Assembly (NCBI GenBank): GCA_004194705.1
Contig: SADC01000402.1
Location: forward strand, 62,001-126,000
Direction of reading: 5' to 3'
Source of the DNA: Ditylenchus dipsaci
Lineage: Eukaryota; Nematoda; Chromadorea; Rhabditida; Anguinidae
Length of the DNA stretch: 64,000 nt
This document shows, in pieces, positions 21,712 to 33,406 of this stretch (the stretch's first letter is position 1; the number at the start of each line of letters is the position of its first letter). The notes below the pieces were generated by a model that saw only the letters and a list, made by a program, of their open reading frames with translations, had not been told where the DNA came from and searched no databases. The position numbers were made by a program, and so were the translations under genes.

Positions 21712-21779
21712 CTTGGATATCTACCGCCGAGGTTGCTGGTTTGAATCCACCTGGAGCATACCTTTTTGGCGCTACTGTT

Positions 21780-21890
21780 ATATACATACTCCCCCCCCTC
21801 CCCCCAAAAAACGCTTACTCTAATATACACCATCCCCCCCCCCCCAAAATCGGACCTACTGTCATATACCCCCCCCCCTAAAACCGACTT
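21780..21890 (+). repeat. Short tandem repeat with poly-C runs (A)
   Basis: Four copies of a TATAC(A)C...C(6-13)...AAAA-CG unit. C-run lengths differ from block B (62415-62515), so the lengths are unreliable in this assembly. Confidence 0.7.
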
Positions 21891-22278
21891 TTTAGGATGG
21901 TCAAAAATCATTTTATACAATAATTTCGCCATAAAAGGATCAGAAAAAGCAATTTAAATGGGATTGCGGGCTGTATTGGGAGAGGAAGGGAATAATATAG
22001 GGCCACTTTTTGAGATGGTTGGGATCCTCAGAGTATAATCTCTAAGAGTCTAAGGGTACTTTCAAACCCAGAAACTTGTGGTGCGGCATAAGTATGAGTA
22101 CTTTTCATGGACCAAGCCGACCAGCGGTGGACCCTGCGGGTTTGCACGTAAGCTTAGCACTTTTTGAGTGCTAGCCTAAATTTGGATGCTGGGTCTTCTG
22201 GCTTGGCCCTGTTAGGGAAATGCCTTAGGGGAATTGCTCTTCGGTGAAAAAGCAAAGATGTTGAACATAGAGTACTGG

Positions 22279-22484
22279 GCCTACCGCACAAATAGCTCTG
22301 GTATGCATGTTTTTTCATGCATCCAGAGTCACTTCGAGTGATTTGTGTCTAAGGTATGTGGGTGTGCGCATCTCAACTAGTTAGAGATGCGCGCACGCAC
22401 TTACCTTAGACATGATTCCGAGAAGCATACTTGATTATAAAATGCATATAGAGTCTATTTTTGCCACGGCCTGAGTTTGAAAAC
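22279..22484 (-). mobile_element. Structured fold-back repeat, TGTCTAAGGTA family, inverted (A)
   Basis: Same family in the opposite orientation. The central GC hairpin is missing (the arms meet at CAACTAGTTAG). Confidence 0.75.
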
Positions 22485-22779
22485 ATGGTATATAGCAGCT
22501 AAAAAAGGTATATTACAGTAGACAAATCCAGCTGACCAAACGACCTATTTTTTGCAGAAACAAAGCTTACAAATAGGGTTTCAGGTAATTGGATTGGAAA
22601 CCTGTGAAATTTCGACTATCTAAATGAAAAATTTCAGTCCTACTTAAAGTTCGTTACATAGTGTTGTACAGCCAGTTAGTAATGGCCTATATCGGTGGTA
22701 TTTTATATCGAGGGTCAACTGTATTAGATATTTTATTGATCACTTTGTTCAGTGCGGAAAGTGTTGTTTCTATAAACGC

Positions 22780-22914
22780 TTTATTAACTAAAAATTATTT
22801 TGGAAACAAATCTTGCAAAGACCAATTGTTTCTCATTTGAATTTATTGTTGAATGACTCTTTGCTCAGTTGAATTTTTTCTAAGTTAGTTTGTGCTCAGT
22901 TGTGGGTGTGCCTA
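22780..22914 (+). repeat. Right copy of the ~120-bp inverted repeat around the elongase units (A)
   Basis: Partner of 15379-15497; it ends TGTGCTCAGTTGTGGGT. A divergent relative occurs at about 3641-3780, and a short inverted piece at 36115-36172. Confidence 0.7.
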
Positions 22915-22987
22915 TGCGACTTTCAATTAAATTCATTGAAATCTTAGGCCCATGGCCAAAAAATATTTGGATGTTAGCAAGTGTAGT

Positions 22988-23099
22988 TAAAGGCCATTGC
23001 CGTCCCCGACAACGAGAATTTCAAATGTTTGAATTCGCGCGGGACAGTTTAATTTAAACATTTGAAATTCTCGTTGTCGGGACGGCAATGGTCCTTTAA
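22988..23099. repeat. Short palindrome, about 110 bp (A)
   Basis: AAAGGCCATTGCCGTCCCCG mirrored by CGGGACGGCAATGGTCCTTT. Counterpart in B: about 63627-63737. Confidence 0.8.
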
Positions 23100-23784
23100 G
23101 GTAGTAAAGTGGTAGTAAAGTACAGAGAAACCACGGGAAGAAGGCAGGTATTTTTAAATTTCACGTTCAACAAAGGTTTCAAAAACAAATTACGCCTCCA
23201 CCTACGCTTAAAAACATAAGTTGGGACCTGTGCGTGTCCTTAGATAAAGGTTTGACTGTATTGGCTATCAAATAAGCCAAACTTTTCTGAGCGAGTAAAA
23301 AAGCTTGCGAGATTCCATTGTAAGTCGCATTAAAATCAATTGTTGCACAAACTGTCACGTCACACACATTTTGCATAAAATACACATAGAAGTTAGGGAA
23401 CGAAAACGATGCAAGCAGGACGCCAAAAAACGAGACCAAGATGGATTCAGTGGGAAATACTGTACTTTCGTAAGCAAATATTCTGGCGTTTTGCTTCCCA
23501 AGCGGTAATTTGAAAATAATAACTCTAGATGAATGTTGTACTTTTGTGAAAAAATAGTCATAAAATTACACAAAAAGTTACCCCTGTTATTGGGTGAACT
23601 AGGAAATTCGTAAAAAAAGCCAAGGGTATCTCTGATAAGGTAACTTGCACGAGCTTCGTGTCACTACTATCTAATAGAAAAAATTTATCTAACAGCCACG
23701 TTACCAAGAACACATAAGCCCCTTCACAACTTTTTTTTCCGTTCCTCAGTCTGAATATCAATCTTTGTGGATAGTTTCACAGTC

Positions 23785-26700
23785 ATGTCTTGCTCAGCTA
23801 TTTTTATTCTGGACCTCAAGGGCAATGTAAGTTTCAATTATAAGGTTGTGTTCAGGGACCATGACCTGTTTTTTCAACTCCAGGTAATCATGTCCGAAAC
23901 TAAGAGGAGATGTTGACATGACAGCCATCGAGAAATTTATGCCACTGTTATTGGAACAAGAAGATGAGGCAAAACATCACCCATTGTGCAGAAAAACGGT
24001 CTTAACTATATTTTCATCAAACACATGAACATTTTCCGTATGTTTTTTTCTGTTGTATTGTATTTGATCTCATTCTTCATTTTAGTGGTGTCCCTATCCA
24101 AAAAGAACGCAAATGCTGCACTTATTTTCTCGTGGCTCTACAAATGTGTGGAAGTCTTCACTTGTTATTTTAAAGACCTGGAAGAAGAGAGCGTTCGAGA
24201 TAATTTTGTTTGTAATTTATGAGGTAGGTTGCCTTCACTTAGGGTGTCGATTTATGCCACAAGTTAAACTATTTCTGCAGTCCATTCTACAGTCAAGTTC
24301 CGATGACGCGTAACCCCACAAGTCGTTCCTGCCTAGTATCCAATTTTTTTCTCAATGTTTGAAAACTTTTTGCTATTTCTGTTTTGACAATCTGATCAAG
24401 ACATTGTAAGGATTCTTATTTAGCGGCCTTTTTTAAATAGAATTTTCCCACTGAAAACAGAAAATCTCGACAACTCATCTACTTTGAAAAAAGGGTGACG
24501 GGTTGACAATATTTTGCTTTTTCATGGAAGGAGAAAGTTGTGCCATTTCAGTTTGTGCCATTCCATTTGTGCCAAATTTAGTGGATTATTCAGTCTTTTT
24601 GAACTGAATTATGGCACAAATTGAATGGGCACAAAAACTGAAATGGCACAAACCTTCTCCTTCCCTTTTTCATCGCATATCATAAGCCTCTGTATGTTTG
24701 AAATTTTCAGATAAAATAATTCAAAAAATTCAAAAATAATCGGACTTTTGCGAATTTCGGCCAGAAACCCAGTTTAGAGGCTATGTTGGAAATTTTAACT
24801 TTACCCATCTGAAAGAGCAATCAATTTTCAGTCATAGAGGTCACTTTAGTTTAAATTCTGTCTGATAAAATCACTGGAAAAGAACGGACGCCAATTCAAA
24901 TAAAGAAAATTTTCTTTTGTTGATTTTTGAAAGTCAGCTTGTTCGGCTTACTATCTGTCAAATTTCTAAAGAAATTTGGTCTACAATACACTAAAATGAT
25001 CAGCAGGAAAAATGCAATAGAACCGGTGCCAGAACTTGCAAGACAACTAGCTAATTTTGAGTAATTCCGCAAAACAATTTGACCCTTAAAGTACCTTGAA
25101 ACCAGCAATTTTTTTTTATAGAATTAGGGTAGTTGCACATTGTTTTTTTGATATTCTTACGGTGTTTTGAAAAAACTTCAAATACCATTGTGTAGAGCGT
25201 CAAAAGCTGCATCAGATACGAGTGTTGGATCCAGTGTGTGTTAGTGTTATTCTTCTTTTTGATAAGAAAACAAAAGCAGACATATATAACCATGCATCCA
25301 GCATATTTATATTCTGGTTCGGACTAAAATTGCTGTCATTGCTGTAGCAGACCTTTGTTTGCTCTCTCTCGAACCACAAGCTTTCTTCTTCATCCACGAT
25401 TTGAAAAGCTTGCCGATCTTCGCCATCACTTAATTAGTATTCTGTCGACTGGTCTTCATCACTTACCCATCCATGGCTATCTAAGATCATGAAAAGTCCA
25501 AAAATAACAACAATCTTTAGTTTAGAAAGGTCGATTTTTTTTTGAAACAGTTCTTTTGTCAACGTATAATTGTCAAATGTATTTTGCACAAACAGGTCTT
25601 TTCAGAAATGCGCTTTGTTGAAATTTGTTTTTGGCGAACTGATTTTTTGGAAAACTTTGACTTTTACGAAACAGTACTTTATTATTATAACATCTAATTA
25701 TAGAAACTGGGTAGCGCCATTTATTCAATTCCTTCAGGTCAAAAGAACCCACTATCATACCTCAAACCTAACATTTGGATCTGATGCAGTTTTTAACGCT
25801 CTACACAATGGTATTTTGAAGTTTTCAAACACCGTAAAAAATAAAAAGAAAACAATGTGCAACTACCCTAATTTCTATAAAAAAATTGCTGGTTCAGGTA
25901 CTTTAAGGGTCAAATTGTTTTGCGGAAATTACTCAAATTAGCTAGTTGTCTTGCAAGTTCTGGCACTGGTTCTATTGCATTTTCCCTGCTGATCATTTTA
26001 GTGTATTGTAGACCAAATTTTCTTAGAAATTTTGACAGATAGTAAGCCGAACAAGCTGACTTTCAAAATCAACAAAAGAAAAGTTGGCGCTATTAGCGAA
26101 TACAAAACCCCCCCCCCCTAACAAATTTTTTTTCAAAATCAGGTTTTAACCATTTCTAAGTAATTCTTATGAGCTGAAAACGATAAAAAGGTGATTTCGG
26201 GCATTTTCTGACTAAAAGTTGATTTTTGGGAAAAAAAATTTGACCAAAATTCGACTTTTTGCCTTGGGGACCAAGGTATTCTACCTCGTTTTGTACTGGA
26301 GCTAGGCAAAAAGAGTCTCCATATGCATTTTATAATCAAGAGTGCTGCTCGGAATTATGTTTAAGGTAAGTGAGTGCACGCGGTTGCAGTGACGAATCCC
26401 CCCCACGGGACTGATCAGGTGAAGAGGATAACTTCATATTCGTGTTTCTCGACCCCGATTCATGAGAAAGCAGAGCATTTTTTTGGTTCTGAGAAAAAAA
26501 AACTTTTTCGAACCACAGGGGGGGGGGGTATCATGGTTTTTTAGTCAAAATTTGAAAAATTTAAATTGGCGCCTTTTAAATTTTAAAGAGAGTAAGGGCT
26601 GTATTGGAGGGGAAGGGAATAAAAGGGGGCCACTTTTATGGCAGGACGTTAAAAATTCAAAATTTTTGTATTCTTCGGCTGCCTCACCATGTTTTTCAAC

Positions 26701-28366
26701 TGGGCCGTGGCAAAAAGAGACTCTACTATGCATTTTCGATCAAGAGTATTTCTTCTCGAATCATGTCTAAGGTAAGTGAGTGCGCGCATCTCTAACTCTC
26801 AAGCCGCCTGCGCCCTTCGGGGGCGCATAGGGCTTGGGGCTTGGAGTTGAGATGCGCACACCCACATACCTTAGACACAATCACTCGAAAGTGACTCTGG
26901 ATGCATGAAAAAGCATGCATACTAGAGTTTATTTATGCGGTAGGCCCCCAGTATTCAAAACTATGTTCAACATCTTCTTGTTAGTGGCCCTTGTGTGATT
27001 AGTGGCCCCCTTTTATTCCCTTCCCCTCCCTATACAGCCCTAATCCTTTGAAATTCAAAAGGCGCCAATTCAAATTTTTCGAAATTTTGACTAAAAACCA
27101 TGATACCCCCCCTGTGGATCGAAAAAAAATTTTCTTCAGAAATAAAAAAACAGCCGGCTTTCTCATGAAATCGGGGTCGAGAAACACGAATATGATGTTA
27201 TCTCTTTCAATCTGATCAGTCCTCGTGGGGGGGGGGGATTCTGAACTCAAGCCGTGCACGCATCTCTAACCTAACAAAATCACTCGAAGTGACTCTGGAT
27301 GCATGAAAAAAAACATGCATACCAGAGCTATTTGTCGATTCCTGCCACGAACGACTATGAACTTGGCCAAATCTCAACTGGCCACATTCAAGTGGCCACA
27401 CTCAACTGGCCTTTAACCTTGTTTTGGTAACCGGAACTGGGCAAAAACAGTCTCTAATGCATGTTTTATCAAGAGTCTTGCTCGGAATCATGTCTAAGGT
27501 ATGGGGTGTGCGCATCTCTAACGCTCCTGCGCTCCTTCGGGGGCGCAGGGGCTTGGAGTTGAGATGCGCAGACCCACATACCTTAGACACAAAATCACTC
27601 AAAAGTGACTCTGGATGCATAATAATGTATGCATACCAGAGTTTCTTTTATGCGGTAGGCCCCAGCTAACAAAACTATGTTCAAATCCCATCTTTTTAGA
27701 CAGAATTCAAACTAAAGTGACCTCTATGACTGAAATTGATTGCTCTTTTAGATGGCGTATCCGAGAAGACAGTTTTTTTCAATCGCATTTTTGACCACCT
27801 TGTTCAGACTGAAAATCAAAGTGAAAAAATAAATCGGATTCTCCATGAAACTCTGCATGAGAGCAACTTGTCTCACAATACGGCCTTACCGTGTTAAAGG
27901 GCCGTGTACAATCGATTATTCCGCAGATGATGACTCTGCAATACACTTAAATGGCTATCTTACCAAAAAAATCAATTTTTACTTAGCTGCTAGACGAGAT
28001 GTCTTGACTTCGGATATCCTCAGACACTGAACCGAGAATTCTTCAAGAATACATCACTCAAGAAACTCACCAACTAGAATTGCCTCCTGTCCACCCATGG
28101 CAGTCACAATGCTGTGTGTCCTGGCGGTCCGAGGAATCAAGTATCGCAAAAACGAAGTGTTTTGGATGTGATCGAGTCGGTCAATCTTCTTGGTGGGTGT
28201 CTTCACCAGTCTGGACATACAATTTCTAAAAAATTTTGTTTAGCCAATGCTTCAGGAACTGTTCTGGAGAAGTGAGATTGTGGGATCCATCCGAAACCGA
28301 GTGATACTCTCTGGCATGCCTGAACTGAGACTTGGTTGAATGACAGGTGTTTTCCATCGGTTGGAC
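23785..28366 (+). CDS. AP1M1: AP-1 clathrin adaptor complex mu subunit, N-terminal half
   Basis: AP-1 mu binds tyrosine-based sorting signals in clathrin coats at the trans-Golgi and endosomes. Exons: 23785-23826 (MSCSAIFILDLKGN, donor GTAAGT), 23884-24037 (VIMS, RGDVDMTAIEKFMPLLLEQE, KTSPIVQKNGLNYIFIKHMN), 24086-24223 (LVSLSKKNANAALIFSWLYK, FKDLEEESVRDNF), 27987-28192 (LLDE, DFGYPQT, RILQEYITQETHQLE, LDVIESVNLL), 28244-28366 (ANASGTVL, SEIVGSIRNRVILSGMPELR). These give the longin-like domain and the start of the mu-homology domain. About eight single-base losses or gains break the frame, but the protein is conserved on both sides of each. Intron 3 is 3.8 kb and full of fold-back elements. 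The C-terminal half is absent; a sequence gap and a transposon follow. Confidence 0.88.
24526..24664. mobile_element. Fold-back MITE in AP-1 mu intron 3
   Basis: GGAAGGAGAAAGTTGTGCCA mirrored by TGGCACAAACCTTCTCCTTCC; 139 bp with a ~35-bp loop. Confidence 0.8.
24905..26085. repeat. Long inverted repeat, ~310-bp arms, in AP-1 mu intron 3
   Basis: 24905-25225 is the reverse complement of about 25776-26085 with small differences. The 550-bp spacer has no recognisable gene; a 61-codon minus-strand frame in it (25212-25397) matches nothing I know. Confidence 0.8.
26395..27241. repeat. Inverted repeat with ~245-bp arms enclosing a TGTCTAAGGTA-family copy
   Basis: The arms start at ATCCCCCCCACGGGACTGAT and include a G-run and GGGGAAGGGAATAAAAGGGG. 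The right arm is at about 26995-27241. The C/G runs differ in length between arms. Confidence 0.75.
27418..27665 (+). mobile_element. Structured fold-back repeat, TGTCTAAGGTA family
   Basis: Nearly complete member with both hairpins, within the large AP-1 mu intron. The related copy at 26700-26960 lies inside another fold-back element. Confidence 0.75.
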
Positions 28367-28475
28367 GTAAGTCACTTTGTGGAAAAGAGTATATGCACAA
28401 ATTTTCTTGCTTCCCTTGCTTTAAGCAGTTAAATCTAACCTAACTGGTGCAGTGTTCCGCACGCAGGGACCCCGC

Positions 28476-28492
28476 NNNNNNNNNNNNNNNNN
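28476..28492. other. Assembly gap (17 N)
   Basis: Seventeen N between AP-1 mu sequence and hAT transposase sequence. The C-terminal exons of AP-1 mu may be lost or displaced here. Confidence 1.
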
Positions 28493-29160
28493 GATTTTCT
28501 AAACTGGCCAATGAGAGCCATCATTTTTTCGTAGCCTGGTTTGGAACTACATAGTTTTTGAACATTTCCACAATAACTAGCTGGATATCATGAGCAAAGC
28601 ATTTGACAGCAATGGAAACGCAGATCTGAAATGAGTTCAGAGGTCTAAGTTCAGAGTCGTGCGCATACAGAAAAAAAATTATCTTACTCGATAAACAACA
28701 CGGAATTTCTGCAATCTGAACTAAACTTCGTCTGTTTTCTGTCGTTCTTCCTCATTGTAATCCTCCAGGTACTGAATCATTAACTTCACTGAAACTTCTG
28801 CCTCAGTATATTTTTCAGATCACAAAAATTGTATCTCACCAGAGCAGACATCCTAAAACGTTTGCCATATTGCTAGCACCGTCGGTGATTACTTTGAAGA
28901 CATCTTTCATAGATAGTCCATATTCAGCCAGCATCTTGTTAACTTCACGGCGGATCGCAGTTCCAGTATGAGACCCATTCAATTCGCAGAGACCGAGAAA
29001 TACGCAGCGCAATATTCCGTTTCCCATCACAAACATGAAGAGTTACGCCTAAAAATGACCATGCATTCGGTCTCAATGGATACATTGCTCTACCTAAGTA
29101 AGCATGCTTCAAGCTCTTATCCGTCCAAATGTCGCATGTCAATGAGCATCTTTGTGTCAT
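28493..29160 (-). pseudogene. hAT-family transposase fragment
   Basis: On the minus strand, LTCDIWTDKSLKHAYLG (about 29135-29085) matches the LTxDxWTS...YL motif of hAT/ZBED transposases. HTGTAIRREVNKMLAEYGLS...VFKVITDGASNM (about 28980-28860) matches the segment ending in TDNASNM. Further down, VKCFAHDIQLVIVEMFKNY (about 28600-28545) matches the C-A-HxLQL motif. The three are in order for one transposase but separated by stops and frame changes. The sequence differs from the transposase at 36960-37780, so it belongs to another family. The dimerisation domain would lie towards the gap. Confidence 0.75.
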
Positions 29161-29839
29161 ATTTCTCAGTTCTTTTTTTGATTTTGCATGTTATTTGTTC
29201 TCGTCTATTCATCAAAAGATTTTTCAAAAGTCGAAAAGCTATTCGGCAGCTTGTAAATTTTTCAATTTATATAGGTGACGTTTTCGAAAAAATCAACCTA
29301 TAATTCGGATTAAGAGACCGGAACAGCGCACGCCAAGGATGCAAAAGAATTTTCACGGACATGGACGTTATAGCAATGACGTTCGATAAAGCAAACTGAA
29401 TTTTTTGGAGCCTAAGCCGAAACATTTCATTACAAAAAAAAATCAGGCGACATACTTTGAGTCTAATGCACTATTCTCACTGACTTCAAAGCTGGGAAAG
29501 TTTTTTTGAGGGCAATGATTTGTTTTGTGCACTGTTCTCCAATGGCGCTCAATAACATTCTTGTGACATGAGAGGATCTAAATACTCAGTAAGACATAAT
29601 TTAGTAAATCAAAAAGTGATATCCACTTTAGTACATTCACCGCAAGGCACTTTGCTTTCCATCTATATCTTGTTCCACTGTGAATTTAGCCCAGATATCA
29701 TCGCGACGGCGCACTCGATCTTTCTTGCCATTGAACGAGGAGAAGAATTTGGCGCTGACATGTTCCTGAAAATATACAAGATGCAGAAAAAATCTTGAAG
29801 AAAGACATATAAGTGTGCAACCAGACATCTCAGTATAGA

Positions 29840-30150
29840 AAACAGTACGACAAACTGTACGCTAAACACTTAACGAACAGTTTGCCAAACAGTACGATAA
29901 ACACTTTGTACCGTACAGTACGGCAAACAGTACGCTAACACTTAAACGATTGTTATCGTACAGTATGCCAAACAGTAGGTGTAGGTGTAGGGTATGTTTC
30001 ATTTCAAGTGTATGTGTAGGTGTAGGTGTACGCGTCATTTTAAGTGTACGTGTAGTGTAGAGTATGATTAGTTTCAAGTGTAGGTGTAGTGTAGGGTATG
30101 TTTCAAGTGTAGGCATACTGTTGAGTATGTGTAGGTGCAGGTGTTATTTC
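29840..30150. repeat. Minisatellite: ACAGTACG and GTGTAGGTGTA repeats
   Basis: Repeated (AA)CAGTACG(A/C)(T/C)AAACAC units (29840-29965) are followed by irregular GTGTAGGTGTAGGGTATG and TTTCAAGTGTAGG units. No coding role is apparent. Confidence 0.75.
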
Positions 30151-30450
30151 GGAAACACTGTCACGACTCATTTCGGCCTCCGAAAAAAATGTGTGACACG
30201 CCACCGTCCCAAATACTATAAAGAGATACTATTCGCGTATACGCGAATAGTGCATACATATCGTACGAAAAACTTAAAATTTTTTAATTTTTTTTAATTT
30301 TCACTTTTTTACTTGTTCTCCTCTTCAAAAAAAACATTACTAAGCCAGTTTTTAAATACCGACTTTCCATATCCGGTTTTTTATTAATAAACTACCGGTA
30401 TTAATACCATTGGCCAACCCTGCTCTAAATGCATTTTATTATAAAGAGTA

Positions 30451-30844
30451 CAGGGTGGCCCAAAAAACCCTGAAATTTTTCATGTTTTATTTAGTGTTTT
30501 ATTTCACTGTTTTATTTAAAGCTTCTGAATTTTTTCATTTCTAACATCATGTAGCAGTGTTTGATAGCTTGTTTGAACGCCAAGATCAAGCGCTACGTGC
30601 TAATACAAAAACATCTCAAAAATTACAATAAAATTTGAATAACTGTATCAGAATTTGTTGTTCGAATTTAGACATTTAAAGCATCTTAATTGAGACTGTT
30701 ACAGCCATCAAAATTTCGCGTGTCGCATTTATTTAAGTTTTTTTCATCTTCATTTTTTCATTCATTTTTCATTTATTTCAGACGGTCCGCTTAAGCCCTT
30801 CACAAAAATTTTCAGATTTTTTTCAGGTTTTTTGGGCCACCCTG
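30451..30844. mobile_element. MITE with mariner-like ends
   Basis: CAGGGTGGCCCAAAAAACCC faces TTTTTTGGGCCACCCTG. Left flank TA, right flank TT. CAGGGTGNCCCAAAAA ends are common in mariner-type MITEs. Confidence 0.7.
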
Positions 30845-30999
30845 TTTTCGGAATCATGTCTAAGGTAAGTGAGTGCGCGCATTTCTAACTCTCAAGCCCC
30901 CTGCGCTACCTTCGGGGGCTTGGAGTTGGGATGCGCACACCCACATAACTTGACACAAATCACTCTAAAGTGACTCTTTGTTCAATTCGATTGTTTAGG

Positions 31000-31360
31000 C
31001 ACCAGCTACTCGGCGGATTGCTGGCTAAGCGGCGGTGATTAAGGAGCCGGTGCTCAAGCGCCAACGATTATTTCCAAAGTTGGCGGTTTTCGCTGATTTT
31101 TACGATTTTTTTCTCTTAAATGACTCAAAAAGCATTCAAATAACATAATGAGCACAGCGACACAAAAGTGCGCCTACGTTTTGTGTTAGAAATATAGCAA
31201 ATATAGCGCCGGCCTTAACTTGGTGCGACGCTAAGTCTGGTGCCGGCGTAGCGCCGGTTGAGCGCTAGCGCTTAATTTTCGCCGGTAGAAACGCGGCGCC
31301 GGCACTTATCTTCAAGCCGGCGTTAGCGCTGGCGCTCTTCCGGCGCTCAAACAATCCTGG
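31000..31360. repeat. GC-rich GCGCCGGC-repeat block
   Basis: Overlapping GCCGGCG, GCGCCGG and AGCGCTAGCGCT palindromes occur in otherwise AT-rich DNA. No reading frame or RNA gene is recognised. About 31400-31920 beyond it shows no feature. Confidence 0.6.
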
Positions 31361-31959
31361 ATGTGGAGGGGACTTGGAGTTGAGATGCATACATTTAGGT
31401 CAGAAATGTCCGGAAACATCTTTTTATCGGGTTTAGATCATAAAAGTCACGTAGGAGTTGTTCAAACACGATTTTGAAAAAAAAATTATAGCGAGGGGGA
31501 GTATTCGCTACTAGAGTCAAACTGTCTAATTGCTAAAATTCACCGAAACAGCTGAAATAAGGACAATTCTGTAGAAAGTAGTTTTGAATTTGATTTGTTA
31601 GTGATCAATACCAACACTATTCTGCAATATAAGACACAGGGCACACCATAACTGTAGCAAATATTAAATCTAGGTAGGTTAGCATTTGTGTGCCACACAG
31701 CCACAACTATTTTATATAAATATTAAATATTATTATATTTATGCATGCACAAAAATAACAAACAGGTGTACTCAACTGCATTCTTGGTGCTGATATATAC
31801 AACATGTGAGGTAAATGCCAGTTTAAACGCATAATTTTATTTGGAACACGGGTGTAATTAACTATTTTGAGAACTTACTAGTTTTTAGAATGTGATGTAT
31901 TTAGGTGGCGATTATAGTAATTAAAAGGAGTAATTAGACATACAAACCAACACCACCCC

Positions 31960-32155
31960 CTTCACCATAGCTGCACCGCCGCCAAGACAACGCCGCCAGC
32001 GCCGACGCTCCAAAATTTTTTGTTTGGCGCCGCCGGACGTCTTTAAGAACAGCTCCAGCGCCGCCGCCGGCGCTTTCAAAGCCAAAACTTTGCCCGCGCG
32101 GCGCTGCATAAAAAAAAATAAAATTTCGCCGCCGCCGCCAAAGAAATTTTTGCGT
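31960..32155. repeat. GCCGCC-repeat block
   Basis: GCCGCC/GGCGCCGCCG triplet-rich stretch with an inverted relation (CAGCGCCGCCGCCGGCGCT). The alanine/arginine-rich frames here are by-products of the triplets. Confidence 0.6.
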
Positions 32156-32582
32156 CGGCGTCTCGCTTATAGCGTTGTGCTAAAATGCTTTGTCGTTTAT
32201 GAAGAGTTTGAGTCATGCTCTCAGGTATTTTTCTATTAGCATTGTAATGCTTCCATACTGTCATTTCAAGATTATGCTCTAAAATGCCAATCTAAGGCAT
32301 TGTAAGTTTTACACTAACATTGTATGCTCGTGAAATGCTATTGAAATTCACAAAATACCATTGAAATCATTCACTATTGTACTACTATGTAACTAGTATA
32401 ACAATGGTAGTGCCCTACCATCGTGATTATTGCAACAACATTTAAGCCTCTTAATGACATTTTTGAGATTTTCAACGATATTAATGACAATTGTAATATC
32501 ATTCAAAGTCTTGATATACTCTTGTTTCATGATTGTACGATTTTCAAGACTTTTATGTATTTCGACCAAAATTTTTGTAATT

Positions 32583-33012
32583 GCTCATTTATCAACGTTG
32601 TCGTTGTCGTCGTCGTTGGCGTCGTCGTTGTCGTTGGAATATTTTTTTTTTATAAAAGCATTTTTGCGCCAACGACACGACGACCTACTGTATTTATAAA
32701 AAATCCAACGGCAACGCCAACGACGACGCCGGCGACAACAAAAAATTTTCGTCCAAATCAAACAAATTTTGCATTTCAAATCAAAATTTTCAGGAGTATT
32801 TATATTTTCCACACTTTTTTCTTCGTAATCTTGACTGTAAATGCAAATTTGTCCAACTTGAATAAAAAATTTCGTTGTCGTTATCGTCGTCGTTAGATTT
32901 TTTATAAATAGGTCGTCGTTTGTCGTCGTCGTTGGCGTTGTCGTTGGCGTAAAACGCGTTTATAAAACATTTTATCCAACGACAAGGACATCGACAACGT
33001 TTATAAATGAGC
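32583..33012. mobile_element. GTCGTT-repeat fold-back element
   Basis: GCTCATTTATCAACGTTGTCG at the left faces CGACAACGTTTATAAATGAGC at the right. The arms carry GTCGTT/GTCGTC repeats that reappear inverted (AACGACGAC) inside. No target duplication was identified. Confidence 0.75.
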
Positions 33013-33406
33013 CATAAGAAAATACGACTAATTATGAAAACTTTATAACAGTGAAAACTCAAGGTCAACTTAGTTACTGACTAAGTTCATTATACCAACC
33101 TCTTTCAAAAAGCAGTTCAAACTATTTTTGTGTCTTTTAGAACCTAAATGTATGGAAAAGTATATTTTGCAAAAGCATCAAATTTGATGCTGAGCATCAA
33201 AATGATTATGATTATGAAAATCCTCGATATAAGTTCATTTCAGAATTTAGAATTTTTCGCTGCTGATTAAATTTTTTAATCTTTAAAATTTCTCGTTAGG
33301 GATACTTAGGAGGGAGGACCAAGGTGTTGATACCCAAAAAGTGGTCATAAGGTGGGTAAACTCAAAAGGGTACCCAGATGGATGATATCCACGTAGAAGA
33401 TACCTA

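Larger units (their letters stand above)
1..23362 (+). repeat. Block A: first copy of a ~23-24 kb direct duplication
   Basis: This stretch recurs in the same orientation at 39815-64000 with the same order of genes and elements. Both copies are cut by the window edges, so the true length is unknown. Large differences are few: a 1100-bp hAT insertion only in A (5060-6159), a 2242-bp insertion only in B (39995-42236), about 220 bp more inside one palindrome in A (2458-3219), and about 70 bp of extra palindrome arm in A (6757-6810). Together these explain almost all of the 824-bp length difference. The rest is scattered one-base indels and rare substitutions. It may be a real tandem duplication or two haplotypes placed end to end by the assembler. 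Confidence 0.93.

Noticed and set aside
21780..21890. Poly-C runs as functional pyrimidine tracts
   Set aside because: Run lengths differ between A and B at each run, as expected of long-read homopolymer errors or simple-repeat drift.
28203..28400. Minus-strand frame as a separate gene
   Set aside because: It lies opposite the AP-1 mu exon 28244-28366, whose plus-strand reading is conserved.
30062..30297. Cysteine/arginine-rich small protein frame
   Set aside because: It comes from the GTGTAGGTGTA minisatellite; no start context, splice site or homology.
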